From assembly GCA_002749535.1 (NCBI GenBank), contig MZZL01000405.1, positions 372,001 to 436,000 on the forward strand: a stretch of 64,000 bases of DNA, in the 5' to 3' direction. Source of the DNA: Apophysomyces variabilis. Taxonomy: Eukaryota > Mucoromycota > Mucoromycetes > Mucorales > Mucoraceae. The notes under the pieces are model-generated. The model was not told the DNA's origin, searched no databases, and was given only the letters and a program-made list of their open reading frames with translations. Below, one piece after another: positions 33,267 through 48,416 of the stretch; the first letter of the stretch is position 1; every line of letters starts with the position of its first letter. The translations under genes were made by a program, and so were the position numbers.

Positions 33267-33867
33267 TGTTGTTGTAGGATGGATATTGTATTTGTATATT
33301 AGAAATGTAGTGAAGAGAAGAAAAAAAAGAATGCAGAGACAAACCATCTTATATTTAAATTGAATTCAGCTTCAGGGGTTTGACTCGCAAAAACAAAAAG
33401 AAAATATTAGACAGTTCACAAGATCATCAGGAGGAACGAATTTTGGCAAGAAGGGAGATCAACGTTTTCATTCTACAGAACAGTACAATGGGAAAAAAAT
33501 TTAGGATTCATAATAGGTAAAGTTTTCTTCCTCTATGTCTGCCTGTCTCTGGTCCTTCCTTCCCCCCCTTTTTTTTTTTCTCTTTTGGCTGATCATAACT
33601 CTGCATAACGGCTTTCATTTCGGTTATGGTCAAACTTATCTGTCTTGTATTTCCCTTTCCATTCTGTTTCTGTTTCTCCTCCCCCTTTCCTCTCTCTCTC
33701 CCCCCTTGGTTACCTTGTTTGGTATTGTTGTCATAGCGGCCCATGCTCAAGGCCCTTTTTCTATTCAATATCTCTCACTTCTCCCCCAAAAGTAACTAGC
33801 CTTTTGACAAGCTTTTCCCATCAAAAGATACAATAAACACATGCTTTCCAAAAACTCCCTTTCTAGT
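33267..33867. other. Intergenic between the PASK-like kinase and GH5 genes
   Basis: Kinase promoter side (33267-33500) and 3' flank of the GH5 gene. A pyrimidine-rich tract covers 33535-33710. Overlapping plus/minus frames of about 86 codons are products of that tract. No gene seen. Confidence 0.5.
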
Positions 33868-35711
33868 CTACTCCTTCATTAACTCCTTCAGGTTTCGGCA
33901 GTAACGTTTGATTACTTGCACTGTCGAAGCATCCTTGTCATACACGCTGTACCATCCCCTACGTTCATGCGGAGGATCTTTGAAACCAAGAAGTTATTAT
34001 CCCACCTTTTTGGATTCAATTATATTTTTTTTCTTGAATCTTATCACTAAAAAAAACAAGATTAAAAACTTACCACCTAACCACACCATGCCATAGGGAT
34101 TAGGTTGATCCTCAGCTCGACCACATCCACCATAGGCCCAAAAATTAGATCCTGCAAATTTCTTGTCGACTGCAAGTGATTCAATCTGTTGAAAAATGCC
34201 ATCATAATACTTGTCCTTGTGTTCTGTAGGTGTATTGGAGTCATATTTGTAATCGACATTCTCAGGTTGACGCCAGGCATCCCGTGCCATTCCAAATTCC
34301 TCGAGAACAATAGGTTTGTGCAATTGTTCGGCCCATTCGGCACGACTCTTGATATAATCATGAGCATATTTTTGTGCACCGGCCAAAGCCTTCGGATCAC
34401 TGGCATTATAGTATCCCCAACTAAAAATAACAAGAAAGTTGGCAAGGAGTCCATAATTTTTTTTTTGGGATTGTTGATCGGCTTTCTAGGAGTGGGGGTA
34501 GTTGTAAAAAAGAACTTCTTTTACTTACTTTTCTACCCAACAATGGCATGTCGTGTAGTCTATCGACCTGGATTGATGTGCATGAAGAAAATCTGTCCGA
34601 TCGCGGTTACTTTCAATGCCACTACTGGCCAATTGATGTGGAGCTCCCCGTTTAATGTGATCGGCTATATCTTCATACCACCATGCTGGGGCTAACTGGG
34701 GTTCGTTGGCGATTTGCCAGGCCATGATGGTAGGATCCTCCCGATAAATCCTGCCATTGAACGTGTTACGTCGTGATTGCACCTCCGTAATGTGGTTTTT
34801 AAACAACTGATTGACCTGTCCACGGATCTTGCTGTCGTTGTAAAATCGCGATGCATACCTTTTCAAAGAAAATCAAAACAAGTCTGTTTTCAGATCCCAA
34901 AAAATTTCCTCTCTGCTTTTCCCTGTTCCTTGTTTCTTATTCTTCTCAACTGGAATACCTCTTTTCTCACGTTCTCCTTCACTGGCCCCCCCTTTCCTTT
35001 TTTTTCTCTGTCTCTCTCTCTTTTTTCGGTTTTTCTCCTATTTATTTTTAACTTCCTTGCAAACTTACTCTACAAACTCGTCTGCCCGATGAGGGTCGTT
35101 TGGATAAGGAATAGATTGATTGCCATCTGCCCAGGCCACGTATTGGCTAAACCCACCACTCCAATGCCAAAAATTGTTCAGGGTCACTAAAAAAAGAAAA
35201 AAGGTAATGGCGTTTCCTTTGTCCAATCATCCATCCTTTCTCTTTCTTTGAGCCATCACTTACTGACAACAGTCATGTCATGCCGAGCGGCACAATCCAA
35301 CAAATAATCAAGCCCAGCAAAAATAGCTTCATTATACTTTCCTGGAAATGGCATCAACGACGGCCGCATTCGGTACGGTTGATCATCCGGTCCTTCCGAA
35401 GCAGCGATCACACGAAGATTGTTGATACCCATCGCAGCCATCTGGCCTATTTCTTCTTCCAGTCTTGTGCGATTCCCACCAGCACAATCGGAAGCCCCGA
35501 GATTGATGCCTTGCCAATAATTGGCACCAGCAACCAAATAAGGCTTACCGAAACGCGTGAAAGTGGTTCCATTCACCTGAACAAAGGCAGATGCATCAGG
35601 ATAAGGACCTATCGTCACCATCGTGGCTAAACTTGGTGTGAAATACAAACAAATCAATAAAAGAAGTTGCATGTGAGAAAAAGAACGGGAAAAAAAGCCA
35701 AACGGAAACAT
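33868..35711 (-). CDS. Secreted glycoside hydrolase family 5, endo-beta-1,4-mannanase type
   Basis: Exons 35711-35264, 35186-35069, 34858-34529, 34420-34074 and 33977-33868 join to 1353 nt (450 aa). The N-terminus has a hydrophobic signal peptide (MQLLLLICLYFTPSLA) preceded by 13 residues. MFPFGFF may be the start, or the internal MQLLL Met may be used. The catalytic fold shows GANYWQGINLGA, MGINNLRVIAASEGPD, LNNFWHWSGGFSQYVAWA, IMAWQIANEPQ (acid/base Glu) and PIVLEEFGMARD (nucleophile Glu). The W-rich NFWHWSGGFSQYVAW block points to GH5 subfamily 7 mannanases, which cut beta-1,4-mannan in plant walls. No carbohydrate-binding module is attached. Substrate is inferred from subfamily-like motifs. 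Confidence 0.9.
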
Positions 35712-36491
35712 CGGTTTTTATTCTGCATGAATGGGCACACAGAGAGCCCAATTTTTTTTTTCTATTTTCATTTTTGAGTAAACTTTCGGTGTAAGCAATC
35801 GGCTTTATGAGGGAAATCATTCTCGTTTTGTGCCATAATAGACGCGGAATGGATATTATACTGTAAATTTTCATAGTCAATTCCAATAGACTTATGACCA
35901 TCGTTAGATATATCATCATTATAGACTGCAAGATCTCCTTTTCTGCAGGGAAAAAAAAAGAGCAAAGGAAGGAAAAGAAAGGAAAGACCATCCTTTTAGA
36001 GAAACATGGACGAAAAGAGTTCACACGCTTTCCCCCCAAAAAAACCAAAATCGAAAGCATGACGCGCATCTACAGACTTCAGCAGAATGATGCTATTCTC
36101 ATTGTTTGTATTCGTAATAGCAAGTGCCATAAAGAAATAGAAATTCCCTGGTTCATTCCAATGAATACTGCATTCGTTTATCCTTTCCTGCAGACAAATG
36201 ACAAAACAACCCACGCGCTCGCTTTCCCATCTCCCATTCGTGTCATATCATTTACACTTGCTTAATTTTTTTTCCCTTTTTCTGTCACCATTGCCGAATG
36301 GTTTATTGTACAAGAAAAGTAAAATTATTACGAAAATGCATTTAAAGGAAAAAAAAACGAGTGAATGAAACAACGAAGAGAAATGCGGTAAGGGAGGGAA
36401 AAAGAACAAAGAAAGAGCGAGAGAAAATTTGTTTGATGAGATGAAATAGAGAAACAGTTTAAGAAAAAAAAAGAAAGAAGTCATTAGCATT
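35712..36491. other. Intergenic between GH5 and RPL7 genes
   Basis: Tandem minus-strand genes flank it, so it holds the GH5 promoter and the RPL7 3' UTR. The minus-strand frame 35596-36069 runs into the GH5 N-terminus in a different frame and is Phe/Ser-rich. I see no gene. Confidence 0.5.
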
Positions 36492-37390
36492 CTAGTTCAT
36501 TGTTTCAATTATCTTATTGATATCATCTTCCACAGGTTTGGCTTCCTTGCCCGGTTCCTGGTAGTTCTCCATCTTCTTCATACGCCATCCCTTGACTGGA
36601 TCATTTAATCGGAAGGGCCACAAGAACTGATTGACGGCTTCAAAGTGTTCACCAACCGAGACGATCTCGTGAATAATATCTTCCACACAAATGACGTTGT
36701 ATTTGCCTAAAGCTTCTTCCACCATCATGTTGTCCGAAATGGGCATGCGTTTGCCCTTGACTTTGGCGTAACCACGCTTGATCACCAGATCCTGCACTGA
36801 CTTCAAAGTTGGTTCACCATAGGTCACATAAGGTTCAATCAGTTTCAGTTGTTCTGCTGCCTTTTCATCCAATTTCACAAATACACCCTGGTGCACTTTG
36901 GCCAGTCGCAACTTCTTCAAGGTTCGTTTCACAGTAGGGTGAAGATCCTTATCGCCACTCTTTCGCAAGACAAACAATAGTTTGGGTTGTTCCGGCACGT
37001 TCAATGGCTTTCGGCTCTGACGACGAATTCGGACCTCCTCCGCTTGTATCTTTCGATGCTTACGAACAAATTCATCGGCACGTTTGAAAACGGTCTTCAA
37101 ACTCTTCTTCTTGGCCTAAAAACACACCCATTGTTTTAACACAACCAAAAAAGAAGGCCTTCGCAGTGTCCAATTTACCTTGCGCATTTCGGCACGTTTA
37201 CGAGCATTTTCTATGGCATTTCGTTCATTGATCTTTCTCTTCTTCAACAGAACCTCAGGTACATAAGTGGGGTTGGCAACTGTCCTAGAAACAAAAGAGG
37301 CGTTATATAAACGTTTCCAAAAGCTATACAAAAGCAGCCATTGTTGTGTATATGTAACATTGCGAAGATCACTTACTGATTATCAGCCAT
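36492..37390 (-). CDS. RPL7: 60S ribosomal protein L7 (uL30)
   Basis: Structural protein of the large cytosolic ribosomal subunit. Exons 37390-37377, 37284-37179 and 37115-36492 join to 744 nt (247 aa). The first coding exon is only 14 nt (MADN plus two bases), a layout common in fungal ribosomal protein genes. Family sequence is continuous: TVANPTYVPEVLLKKRKINE, the uL30 core LLFVLRKSGDKDLHPTVKRT, LRLAKVHQGVFVKL, IEPYVTYGEPTLKSVQDLVI, and the C-terminal NQFLWPFRLNDPVKGWRMKK. The frame is open for 57 codons before this ATG, but L7 proteins begin at this point, so the upstream part is leader. Confidence 0.97.
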
Positions 37391-39694
<2,304 letters not shown>

Positions 39695-40023
39695 ATTTTC
39701 TACGTATGTCGGATTGAGCGCTTATGGATGAAAGACACAAAAGAAAAAGAATCATAATCCAAAAAGGATAGCTCAATTAAGAAAGTTTGTTTTATTCATA
39801 TACTATCTTCTTATTCCCCAAACCTTTTTTTCTTCGCTCAAATTATAGCAGTTGCAATAAAACTCAATGCCCATTGTCCAATGTCAAGCCTTTTTCGGGT
39901 AGAATTGGTTGACTAACCAAACACGTGTATGAACACCCAAATCTATTAGCGTCAAGCTACACAAAAAGGTATAGAGCTGACGATCACGAATTCTGGTCTC
40001 TTTCTTTTCCTTCACAGTTGACA

Positions 40024-43000
40024 ATGGAATCTGTATCCAAGCAACAGCAATCAGCTGCAGAGCTCGATGCTGCACGCTGTCAAGCTCAGTGGGCGGCCAT
40101 TCCGGACTTGGCCAAGCGATACAAAAAATACCATCCTAAGGAATCTGGTAAAGCATTTTTCTCGGATACTCTTTCTTACTATCATTCCTGTGGTTTTGAC
40201 TCTCTTGTTTCCCTTTTCATAGTATTAGAAATTACAGCTCGTGTTGAAGCCGAATTCGAGCAACTGATTCAGCAAGTTCAACCAAAGCATGATCAAGATC
40301 TGAAAGATGACCACTTAGCTCTCCCTACACCTGTTAATTCAGGTCAAGCCCAAAGTATTCTACGTAGGCTTCAGCAAGTCATTTCCGATCAGTTAGAAGA
40401 AGGAAAAGAATTAACAACACCTGATGACTGGCAAGCGCAGGTAAAAGAAAGAAAAGAAATCGTCGAGACAAAAGATACGTAGTACAGACAGACTAATCAG
40501 ATGCCCAAAAAAAAAGATGTCCAAGATCGTCTTGGCTAAAGTCCATTATGAAATGGGGAAATACGCAAAAGCCCTTGGCTTATTGCAAGATCTTATTTTA
40601 CGCGCCGAGGATGTATCGAGTGGATATGGTCTTGTCTTGCTAGTTCAAGCACGCGCCATCAAGGGTCAGTAGGTGATACTGGAGACCAAAACCGCACGTG
40701 AACTCACACGCGGTTCTTGTTAGGCATATGCTTTGAAACAGAAAACAATCTGAAAGCTGCCATAGAGGCCCATGATGCAGCTTGGGATGCCGTGGAGAAT
40801 TCGACAGAAAGAGGCGAAGTATTATCCTCCTGGATTGAAGAATGCCTGTATCGTGGCGTCCTCCTGTCAGCAAAATCCAGGTATGGGAGCAAAGATCCCT
40901 TTGTGTTCAAAGAGGATATTCTCTAAATGTTTGTATGGTTAGTGCCACGCCACAACAAGCATTGAAATTGATGCGTGCCTATACGCAACTGGCGTCTTCG
41001 TGGTCATCTGACTGGCGCATGTACAAAAGATGGATCGTATTTCGACACTACGGTAAATACTTGATTGAGACCTGTAAAAAAGGTACATATGTCCCTGTAC
41101 CTGGCAGGTAAGGAAAAAGAAAAAGCGAGTTCGGGCCTTTGATTGAGATATCTAATCCCATCTTTTAGAACGCTGCAACGTTCCTCTGCCTTCGAGGAAC
41201 TTGACTGCTTGATGAACCTGTTTCGGCAACTTTTAGCCTCTCTTCTACCGTCTTTGAATGCTAAACAGCAAAGTGAGCATGTCTTGGAATTGGCCGACCT
41301 AATGATTGCAGCCCATGACCAGATTGGTTGGGGCGAAATCAGCCACGTGAGGCGGGTGCTCCAAGTAAGGCAAAGCAAAGACTCTGTATCCCCAGATCAC
41401 TTAACATTGCCAATCTAACCTAGTTTCTTTACCAAGCCAAGGAAAGGACTTTCAATAACCCTTGTATCTCTCGATACATCTTCTTCTCTCTAATGCGTCT
41501 TGGAAATTTCGACGAAGCGAAATATGCGTTTCGGACATATGCCGAGCTTGTGGGTTTGAAAGATCTCGACAAAGAAGATGAATTTGACTTGTCCTCTGAA
41601 GACGCAGAAGATAAGGCCGATTTATTCTTTCAAAGGGAGTCATCTGAAGATGTCCAAGACGTTGTCAAATTATTCTTGGTCGCAGTTGATCTCCATGGTC
41701 GTTTGGGCCAAGCAACAACAGCGGCCAGAGTTGCCAATGTAGCGCTAAGCTTAGCTCAACAGAAAGCCATACCATCCGTGTTAGCAGAGTGCCATCGCAT
41801 AAGAGGTTGTGCATTTGGGTTGCTGGCATCCCAAGGTACGTAATCTTTTTCGTTTTTCGTTTGTTTCGTTGTCATTCCCAAGAAGAAGAACATATCTGAT
41901 AAGCTTGACATGTTTTCAGTTGATGATCCCGAGCTCCGTTCTAGTTACCACACTCAATCTGAGGCGGCTCTTCAGAAGGCCATAGAGCTAGAGGACGAAT
42001 CATGGCAAGCCTACTACGAATTGGCACTTCAACAAGCCCATATGAGAAATATCTCGGCTGCAACCGCTTCAATCGTCAAGTCTATTCAGCTTCAGAAACA
42101 TCATCTTGGTTCTTGGCATCTGCTAGCCATTTTAAGCTCCTGCGGACAATATGACAAACTACCCCAGGCCCTGCAGATAATCCAGACTGGACTAACGGAT
42201 GTTCAACTCGATCTTCCAGCTCATATGCATCCGGGAACTCCTTTCTTATCCTGGACCGGCGAAGATAACGCGTCAAAATACTTTGATCAAGCATACTCTT
42301 ATATCATGGTCCGGGTGTCGCAGGTCCGGATGCTTGAAATGCTTGAGGGTTCGGAAGCGGTATTAAAGCTTTATGCCAACCTGTTTCACACCTATGCCAG
42401 TCTGACGCAACAGCTTGGTATCACTTCCAAGCCTACGGAGGAATCACCAACCGTCAAGTCACACCGAGAAAGTCGTTCAAGGTCATTTTCGATGTATAGC
42501 CGTCGACGAGCAAACAGCAGTGCAAGCGCATCACCGGCTAGGAATGATCGTGTCACCGATGACGAAGAAGAGCTTGTGCCAAAGCCAAGTAACAGTGAAA
42601 ATAACCGAACAGATGCAAGCAGCGTGACAACGGCCTCTAGCAGATCCTTTAGGAAGAAGAGTTTGCAGCTGATTGACCTTGGCCTAGCAAAGCGAATAGG
42701 TAGTAGTAACGGCCAAAATAACGTGCAGATTGCCCAAGAAACTCCGAGTAAATCAGGTTTGCATCTTGATCGAAGAGAACCAAGACGGGGAACGGGATAC
42801 CTTCGTTGATCCGATGTTCTAACCATGAAACATTTCAGGGGCCACTTCTACCTCGACATCCTTTTCGCTCGCCTCGGTGCTGTCACAGTCCATGAGCAGT
42901 ATGCGCAGCAATAGTTTTACCACGACAACCACGCTTCCGATATTGCCGATATTTAAAGAAAGTGCATTTATGAAGGCCGAACGTCTGAGATGGCATCGAT

Positions 43001-43482
43001 TGCTTGTTCAGTTATGGACCATGTGTACTTCCAGTTATATCAAGGCAGGACGACTAGAAGAAGCCAGCAAAGCCATTCTGGAAGCAGAGCAATTAGGGCC
43101 GGATGATGCAGAAGTGTGGCATGTCTTGGGTGTTTTATGCCTGAAAGCGGATGAAGTCGATCCACATCCCGAACTACAGAAAGTTGCCCTTGAAGCGTTC
43201 AACAAGGCGCTTACTATGGATTCTTATCATGTGGAGACTCATCTTCATATGGCTAAGATTTATATGACACTAGACCACTGGGAACTTGCGGAAGGATTAC
43301 TGGAACGCATCACAAGAAGCTCGGGATGGAATTGTAGCGAGGCGTGGTATTACCTAGGGAAAATCCATCAACGGGTAGGAAGATTGGAACAAGCGAAGGA
43401 GAGTTTCCTATACGCACTTGAACTGAGCGAAACGACGCCTGCCATACAAAGCTTTCCAGTCTTCCCTCGATTTGTGTCATAG
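40024..43482 (+). CDS. YPP1: YPP1/TTC7-like tetratricopeptide-repeat protein
   Basis: Scaffold of the plasma-membrane phosphatidylinositol 4-kinase complex (Stt4-Efr3-Ypp1 in yeast, TTC7 in animals). Exons 40024-40147, 40223-40440, 40517-40664, 40724-40880, 40943-41107, 41169-41364, 41424-41835, 41920-42756 and 42839-43482 join to 2901 nt (966 aa). Helical TPR-like sequence runs throughout, clearest at the C-terminus: KAGRLEEASKAILEAEQLGP, DPHPELQKVALEAFNKALTM, HVETHLHMAKIYMTLDHWEL and AWYYLGKIHQRVGRLEQAKE. The middle TPR pair KAIELEDESWQAYYELALQQ is followed by a Ser/Arg-rich linker (about residues 660-790) that is probably disordered. Assignment to YPP1/TTC7 rests on overall architecture and these TPRs rather than a unique motif. 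Confidence 0.8.
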
Positions 43483-46400
43483 TCAATAAGAGTGTCCCAA
43501 CTGTATGTATGCGCAACTGCATGATTTGCACTCTATATCCTACGTTTGTCCTCTAGATCTTTTAACCCGTAATCTACATGTACCTTGCTTAAACCGTAAT
43601 TTATTACGATCTTATTCGCAATATGTTATACTTCAGTCTTCTTTGTTGGTTGAGCATTAGCAAGCATACTAAAATCTGTGGCTAGTTTTAGTTGCTATGT
43701 TGTCATGATTGTACTTGTTGATCAGTTACTCCAAGCTCCGTTTTTCGGAATGGGTTGTTTCCTGCCGTTCGCGAGACCAGTCCCTGCCGGTACTACCGGT
43801 GCAAGGCTTTATAGGGTATGAAGAGAGAATGGCACAGTGACAATGCAAAAGTTCGAACACGGCCTATAGTCCATCCGAAAGTGTGAGGTTGGTACAAAGA
43901 TAGCTGTTCGTCCTTATGAACTAAGAAACACATGAGGCACGGCGTTTTGTCTTCCTATTAAGCATGTCAACAGTTTGAGTAGCTATGCACACTTGCAAAT
44001 TACCCACAGTAATTGAATCTTTTCGTCATCACACCGAGTATAATGGTGTTTTTCGAAGTGATAAACTTGTTTATTGATTTGCTGACCAGCTTCACCTTAG
44101 TAAAAACTCAAAGACTTTCTAACATATAGGCAACTCAATCCCGAATGATACTATCGGGGCGTACTGCAATGATTGAACCCTTTGCATTGGATTCACCTTG
44201 CTCTTCCTATCTAAAGACTAAGCTTTTCTCAGCAACAAGTTGCTTTCGCTCTTCACAAACCGGTAGAGCGCCGTTCTGTATATTTCGGCTCCCTCAACTC
44301 TATAAAGCTGTCGCTCTAAGGGAATCGATCAATCATTTGTCTTGTTGTATACTAAAATAACGTACATTTGTCATTTAAAATACGCCAACGCCCAGTTGTT
44401 TCTACGCTTCCATAAATATGGCCATGTCCTTCTTCATAAAAAAAACCTTTGTTCTATCCAAGAGAAATAAAACATAGAGCCCAGAAGCTTGGGTGTTTAC
44501 ATGCACTAGAGGAAATCTTTCTATATGCTATTATGCATTTCAAGGCGGAGCCCTACCGAGCATGGGGTCAATGTCCTCATCTATGTGTTTAAAACACACC
44601 GATTTCTTACAAGGAAGTCACTGATATAATGGACAAGCTATCTCGTGTCCCAACTGATCAAATGAAGATTTTATCGCATGCCATAACCTATAACCTAAGG
44701 ATGACCAAGGCAGATAAAGGTTCTGTTTGCCGCCAGGATTTAATGATTAGAAGACAAAGGTATGGCTAAGCAAAACGGAGAACTATAAGCGAGGAAAACC
44801 AAAAAACATGAGGAAGGAAATACAAATACAAAGAACATAAATAATTTGCTACCGAAATTGGATCTGATGCACTTCACTCCACTAATATTAATTTATATCC
44901 CAGTATACAGCAAGATGTTCCGCCGTAGGCGATAGTAAATGTAGCGGATATAACTGGCGATGGCTGGTGTGGGTACGGTCTCTGGCTTTTCAGCTCTATG
45001 AAAATGATGATCTACCTCGCTGCATACAGATCTCGGAATGGGCAGGAACAATCCAACTACATATATCCTCATTGCTTAGCATCCGAAATGTCTGCTGAAC
45101 AATAGGATCGGTCCGGGTCAGTCTGCTTGGACGCAGGCCTCCATGAACGCTTAAGGGAGAAACAATGGGTCAATCGACGTAATTTGTACATTTAAATTCT
45201 CCTTTTTCTTTCCCGTTTATCAGTATGTTTGTATCCTTGAAGGAGATGGGTGCACCTGTTGCCTACAGGAGCAAAACGCTTGACTCTATTTTGCAGTGCA
45301 TACACAGTCAAAAAAAAGTTAAAGGCTCTTTAACTACTTAATGGTCGTTTCTGAGTATCTCGGCTTCCTTTGCTTTTCTGTCTACCAATGATTCACTAGC
45401 AACTTTTCTTACTGGTTCCGCTACCTTGAAATTTGTATCTAGTTCGGGCGTCTCATACTAGGGAGGGGCAGCAGTTCACCTAGTAAAAGAGAAGCTTAGT
45501 TACTGTAGAATTAACAAGGGAAGATTCAGTGCAACAACAAGGAGCGGACTGCATATCAGCATCCGAAAAGTTGTAAATTCTTGTTTTCAAACAAACAGAG
45601 TTTAGGAAAAGGAACAGGTTCCCTGCTTTTCTATATATATAAAGTTAAGATGTCTCAGTTTCCGTCGGATAGTTTAACCTTTATATAATGCTTATATATA
45701 TATAAGAACGGGAAAAAGTAGGTTACTGGCAATATTCCAAATGTCGTGTGCATGTTCTTTAGAATATCTAGAGATCAAACGGAAATAAGCCAAGATTGTG
45801 GCCATTGAAAGTTTTGGATAACGCTGCAAAATCAACGCACACATGATTTTTACGGCAATGTGTTTGTCAATACTTTAAAATGTACGCCTGGCAGATGGCA
45901 GACTTCTGTATCAATTTTTCTTTGGTGTTGCATTTGAGTAACAGCTAACGATTGAATTAACGAGCGTAACCTTCCCTGATTTCGGTAAGGGCATGATGCA
46001 AAACGGGGGAAGACCCTTGGGAAACATACAATGGAGTCTACTTTTTTCCTGTTCATAACTTGCATCGCATAAGATTTATTTTAGGCTATGGGCTGTATCT
46101 CTTGCCTTCATATATGATATGTTTAATGTTAACATGTGTGAGAAGACGAATATACGCACTTGTACTGCTAATAGGAGACCCTTGTGTTAAACATTGATTA
46201 GATCACTAAAGTGAGCTATCGCTTATCGATAATATATAAAACGTTCATTTGCCCGATCAAAAACTACTTAAGTACATTTTCGCTTGGTCCAATATCTTCT
46301 AAACGATCTGGGGCAAAAATATATATATTCACTACTGTGAATGCGGATATCACGCTCCCCGGTTTGTAGACCAGTTACCCCGAAAATAGGTTGATCATTA

Positions 46401-46600
46401 TAACATTCTCTTACTTGATCAATGTAATGGCCAGCGAAAAAACGTTTCGTCACTGACGTGAAACATGGAGAATATCAAGAATCAAGCAGCTCGTACCATT
46501 CAGTCACTATGCATGATTAACGCGAAAAATCTGATCCCTGACTCAATTGATGTATAAATGTCCTACTCTATAAAGTCAAGGGGACCTTACTTTATTTCTA
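43483..46600. other. Gene desert after YPP1
   Basis: About 3.1 kb of AT-rich unique sequence. TATA-type microsatellites occur at 45635-45642 and 45690-45703. Short minus-strand segments such as ALPVCEERKQLVAEKSLVF (near 44215-44270) and KRFFAGHYIDQVRECYNDQP (near 46390-46450) look like eroded coding sequence but are too broken to annotate. Confidence 0.5.
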
Positions 46601-46612
46601 GGTGACTGATCG

Positions 46613-47113
46613 TTATGATGAGATACAGACATGATATATAGTTTGTTTAATCCTCCGAATACAAAGTCTCTTTAATGTAGCGTTGAACAATGGCATAAAC
46701 ATCTTATTCACATCATGATCACTTGCCTTAAACCGGAGACTTATGATCGACCTAGCTCTAATTCCTATCAGATCATGCTGCTGCTTATCAAGACTAGTTT
46801 TATGCAGATCGAACCAACCGTCCAGAATTTCTCGGGAGGATAATAACCAAGTCCAAAGCAAACAGAATCGATCACCTTGCCAGATAATTCATTGAATGGC
46901 AAAATAACTATGAACAGACATTTTTCCCGATTGGCGGTCCGTGCCGCTACCACGCCTTGCATAAAAACCTATACATCCCGCTGGCCTTTCCGTGAAACAC
47001 TTTTTAAGTGTTGAGCGGCGCCGAAAACCAAATATGACTGCACTTGAATTTCTGCTGTTTTCGGTCAACGCTATCTGGACTTCACAGGCAGATGCTATTC
47101 CACAGGAAGGCAT
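46613..47113 (-). pseudogene. Decayed protein-coding relic (minus strand, frameshifted)
   Basis: Good protein texture moves between frames. At 46840-46960 it reads VVAARTANREKCLFIVILPF then NELSGKVIDSVCFGLGYYP. One base out of frame, 46640-46850 reads LLSSREILDGWFDLHKTSLD then KQQHDLIGIRARSIISLRFK. At 46995-47113 it reads MPSCGIASACEVQIALTENS. No GT-AG intron bridges the frame change near 46850. I take it as a dead gene of an unidentified family. Confidence 0.4.
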
Positions 47114-47268
47114 ATCAAATCATAACAGAAAACGTATACCTTGCAATACTGGTAAACCATGCAAATGTTATTCACCTGTAGAACAGCAGCAATATATGTC
47201 AAGGAAAGTATATACAATATGTGTAATTCAATGAAAGGATATAATGTAGGTTTTGTTTGTACGCGTTT

Positions 47269-47934
47269 TTAACTTGTTCGATTCGTTGCGGTACTTTCTT
47301 GCTCCTCCAGCTGTTTTCTCTTTCTTTCAACAAACAAATCCTTGTATCTACGTTTTGGTGCTGCTGTCGATGCTGTTTCATTATCATTGCTCGATATAAA
47401 GGTGGGCATACGTCGAATAGTTTTCGGGATGTGACATCTCTTCAATGAAACGTAAGTGAAAACCACTCAAACTGGTTATCTTATGCAATATACCTTTGAA
47501 TCATCTTCCTTGAGTGCCTCAAATTCTGCAGGTAGCATTGGTATTCGTCTCAAGGCTTCTTCCCATTTTTTCTATCAAAGGAAACAATGTATGTAAGGAT
47601 TACTTGAATTGTCACAAAAGACCAGTTAAACCTGTGCTTTGGCTCTTGCTTCTTGCTCCAGTTCCAGCGCCTTCTTACGTGCAATGTTGATCATAGTGTA
47701 TCTTTTCTCCCGTTCCTCCCATAGTTCTTTTTGCCGACTGTATTCCAACTGATCGGCAAGATCCTTTGCTGCTTTTTGTTTAATCTCTTCATCGCTAGGA
47801 GGAAGAGTGTTTTCTTCACGCTCTTTAGCAGCTTTCTGTCGCTTTTCACGCCTTCTCTTTAATTTCGATTGTTTTCGGAATTGCCTGCGGGGCATTCTCC
47901 TCATTTCATTTTTATCTGTCTCATCTACTTGCAT
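47269..47934 (-). CDS. Small basic coiled-coil protein, function unknown
   Basis: Exons 47934-47632, 47571-47494 and 47439-47269 join in frame to 552 nt (183 aa). It is very basic at the start (RRMPRRQFRKQSKLKRRREK), followed by a charged single helix (DLADQLEYSRQKELWEEREK then RYTMINIARKKALELEQEAR). Next comes a short hydrophobic motif KWEEALRRIPMLPAEFEALK, and it ends in RRYKDLFVERKRKQLEEQE. The basic, Glu-rich helix recalls the N-terminal arms of U2AF35-related splicing factors (ZRSR2 type), but no zinc finger or RRM follows. It is probably nuclear or nucleolar. The true start could lie further upstream if an extra exon exists. Confidence 0.65.
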
Positions 47935-47966
47935 TAAGCGAGAAAAGATTGCGCTTGCCGATTAGG

Positions 47967-48416
47967 TCAACTTGGTGAGTGGCTGGAAATGAATTTCCCA
48001 TCAACAGTGACGCTTTCATTCTCAGCTGGATGTGAAGGTGCCTTGCCCTTCTCGGCAGTCTTCACTTGTCTTAAGGTACAACGAGTGTAAGCGTTATCCA
48101 TTATGAACAAAAAAGAAGCAATTGGATCTGGAAACAGAGCTAAAAGCATAAGAGGATCGATTTGTGCAAACATATTCCTCTCCGTTGCTCGCAATTTCAG
48201 TTTTGCTTCAAAGTCGTTATATCAATAACAATGCTATTCTAACTGCAAATTCCCGCGAGCAACAAAAACATCAGAACGGTAATCTGCAATTTTTCGGTAG
48301 ACAGGGTTGCGTAGCTCAAAGTTACACCTCTTTTCCAAGATGAAATCTGGTAACTTTCGCGATTTCTGTGCAACATTGGGTTCAGCATGAATTTTACCGC
48401 GAAAATAATCAGTCAC
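47967..48416 (-). CDS. Possible small gene with unresolved splicing
   Basis: From ATG at 48416 the minus strand encodes 58 good-looking residues (SRKLPDFILEKRCNFELRNP then VYRKIADYRSDVFVARGN). It then meets a stop near 48234. Downstream, coding-like readings exist in two frames (QIDPLMLLALFPDPIASFLF then CTLRQVKTAEKGKAPSHP up to a stop at 47967, or KTEIASNGEEYVCTNRSSYA). A short intron starting with GTTAGA may join them, but I could not settle the phase. It begins 65 bases from the divergent DDT/WHIM gene. Confidence 0.35.
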
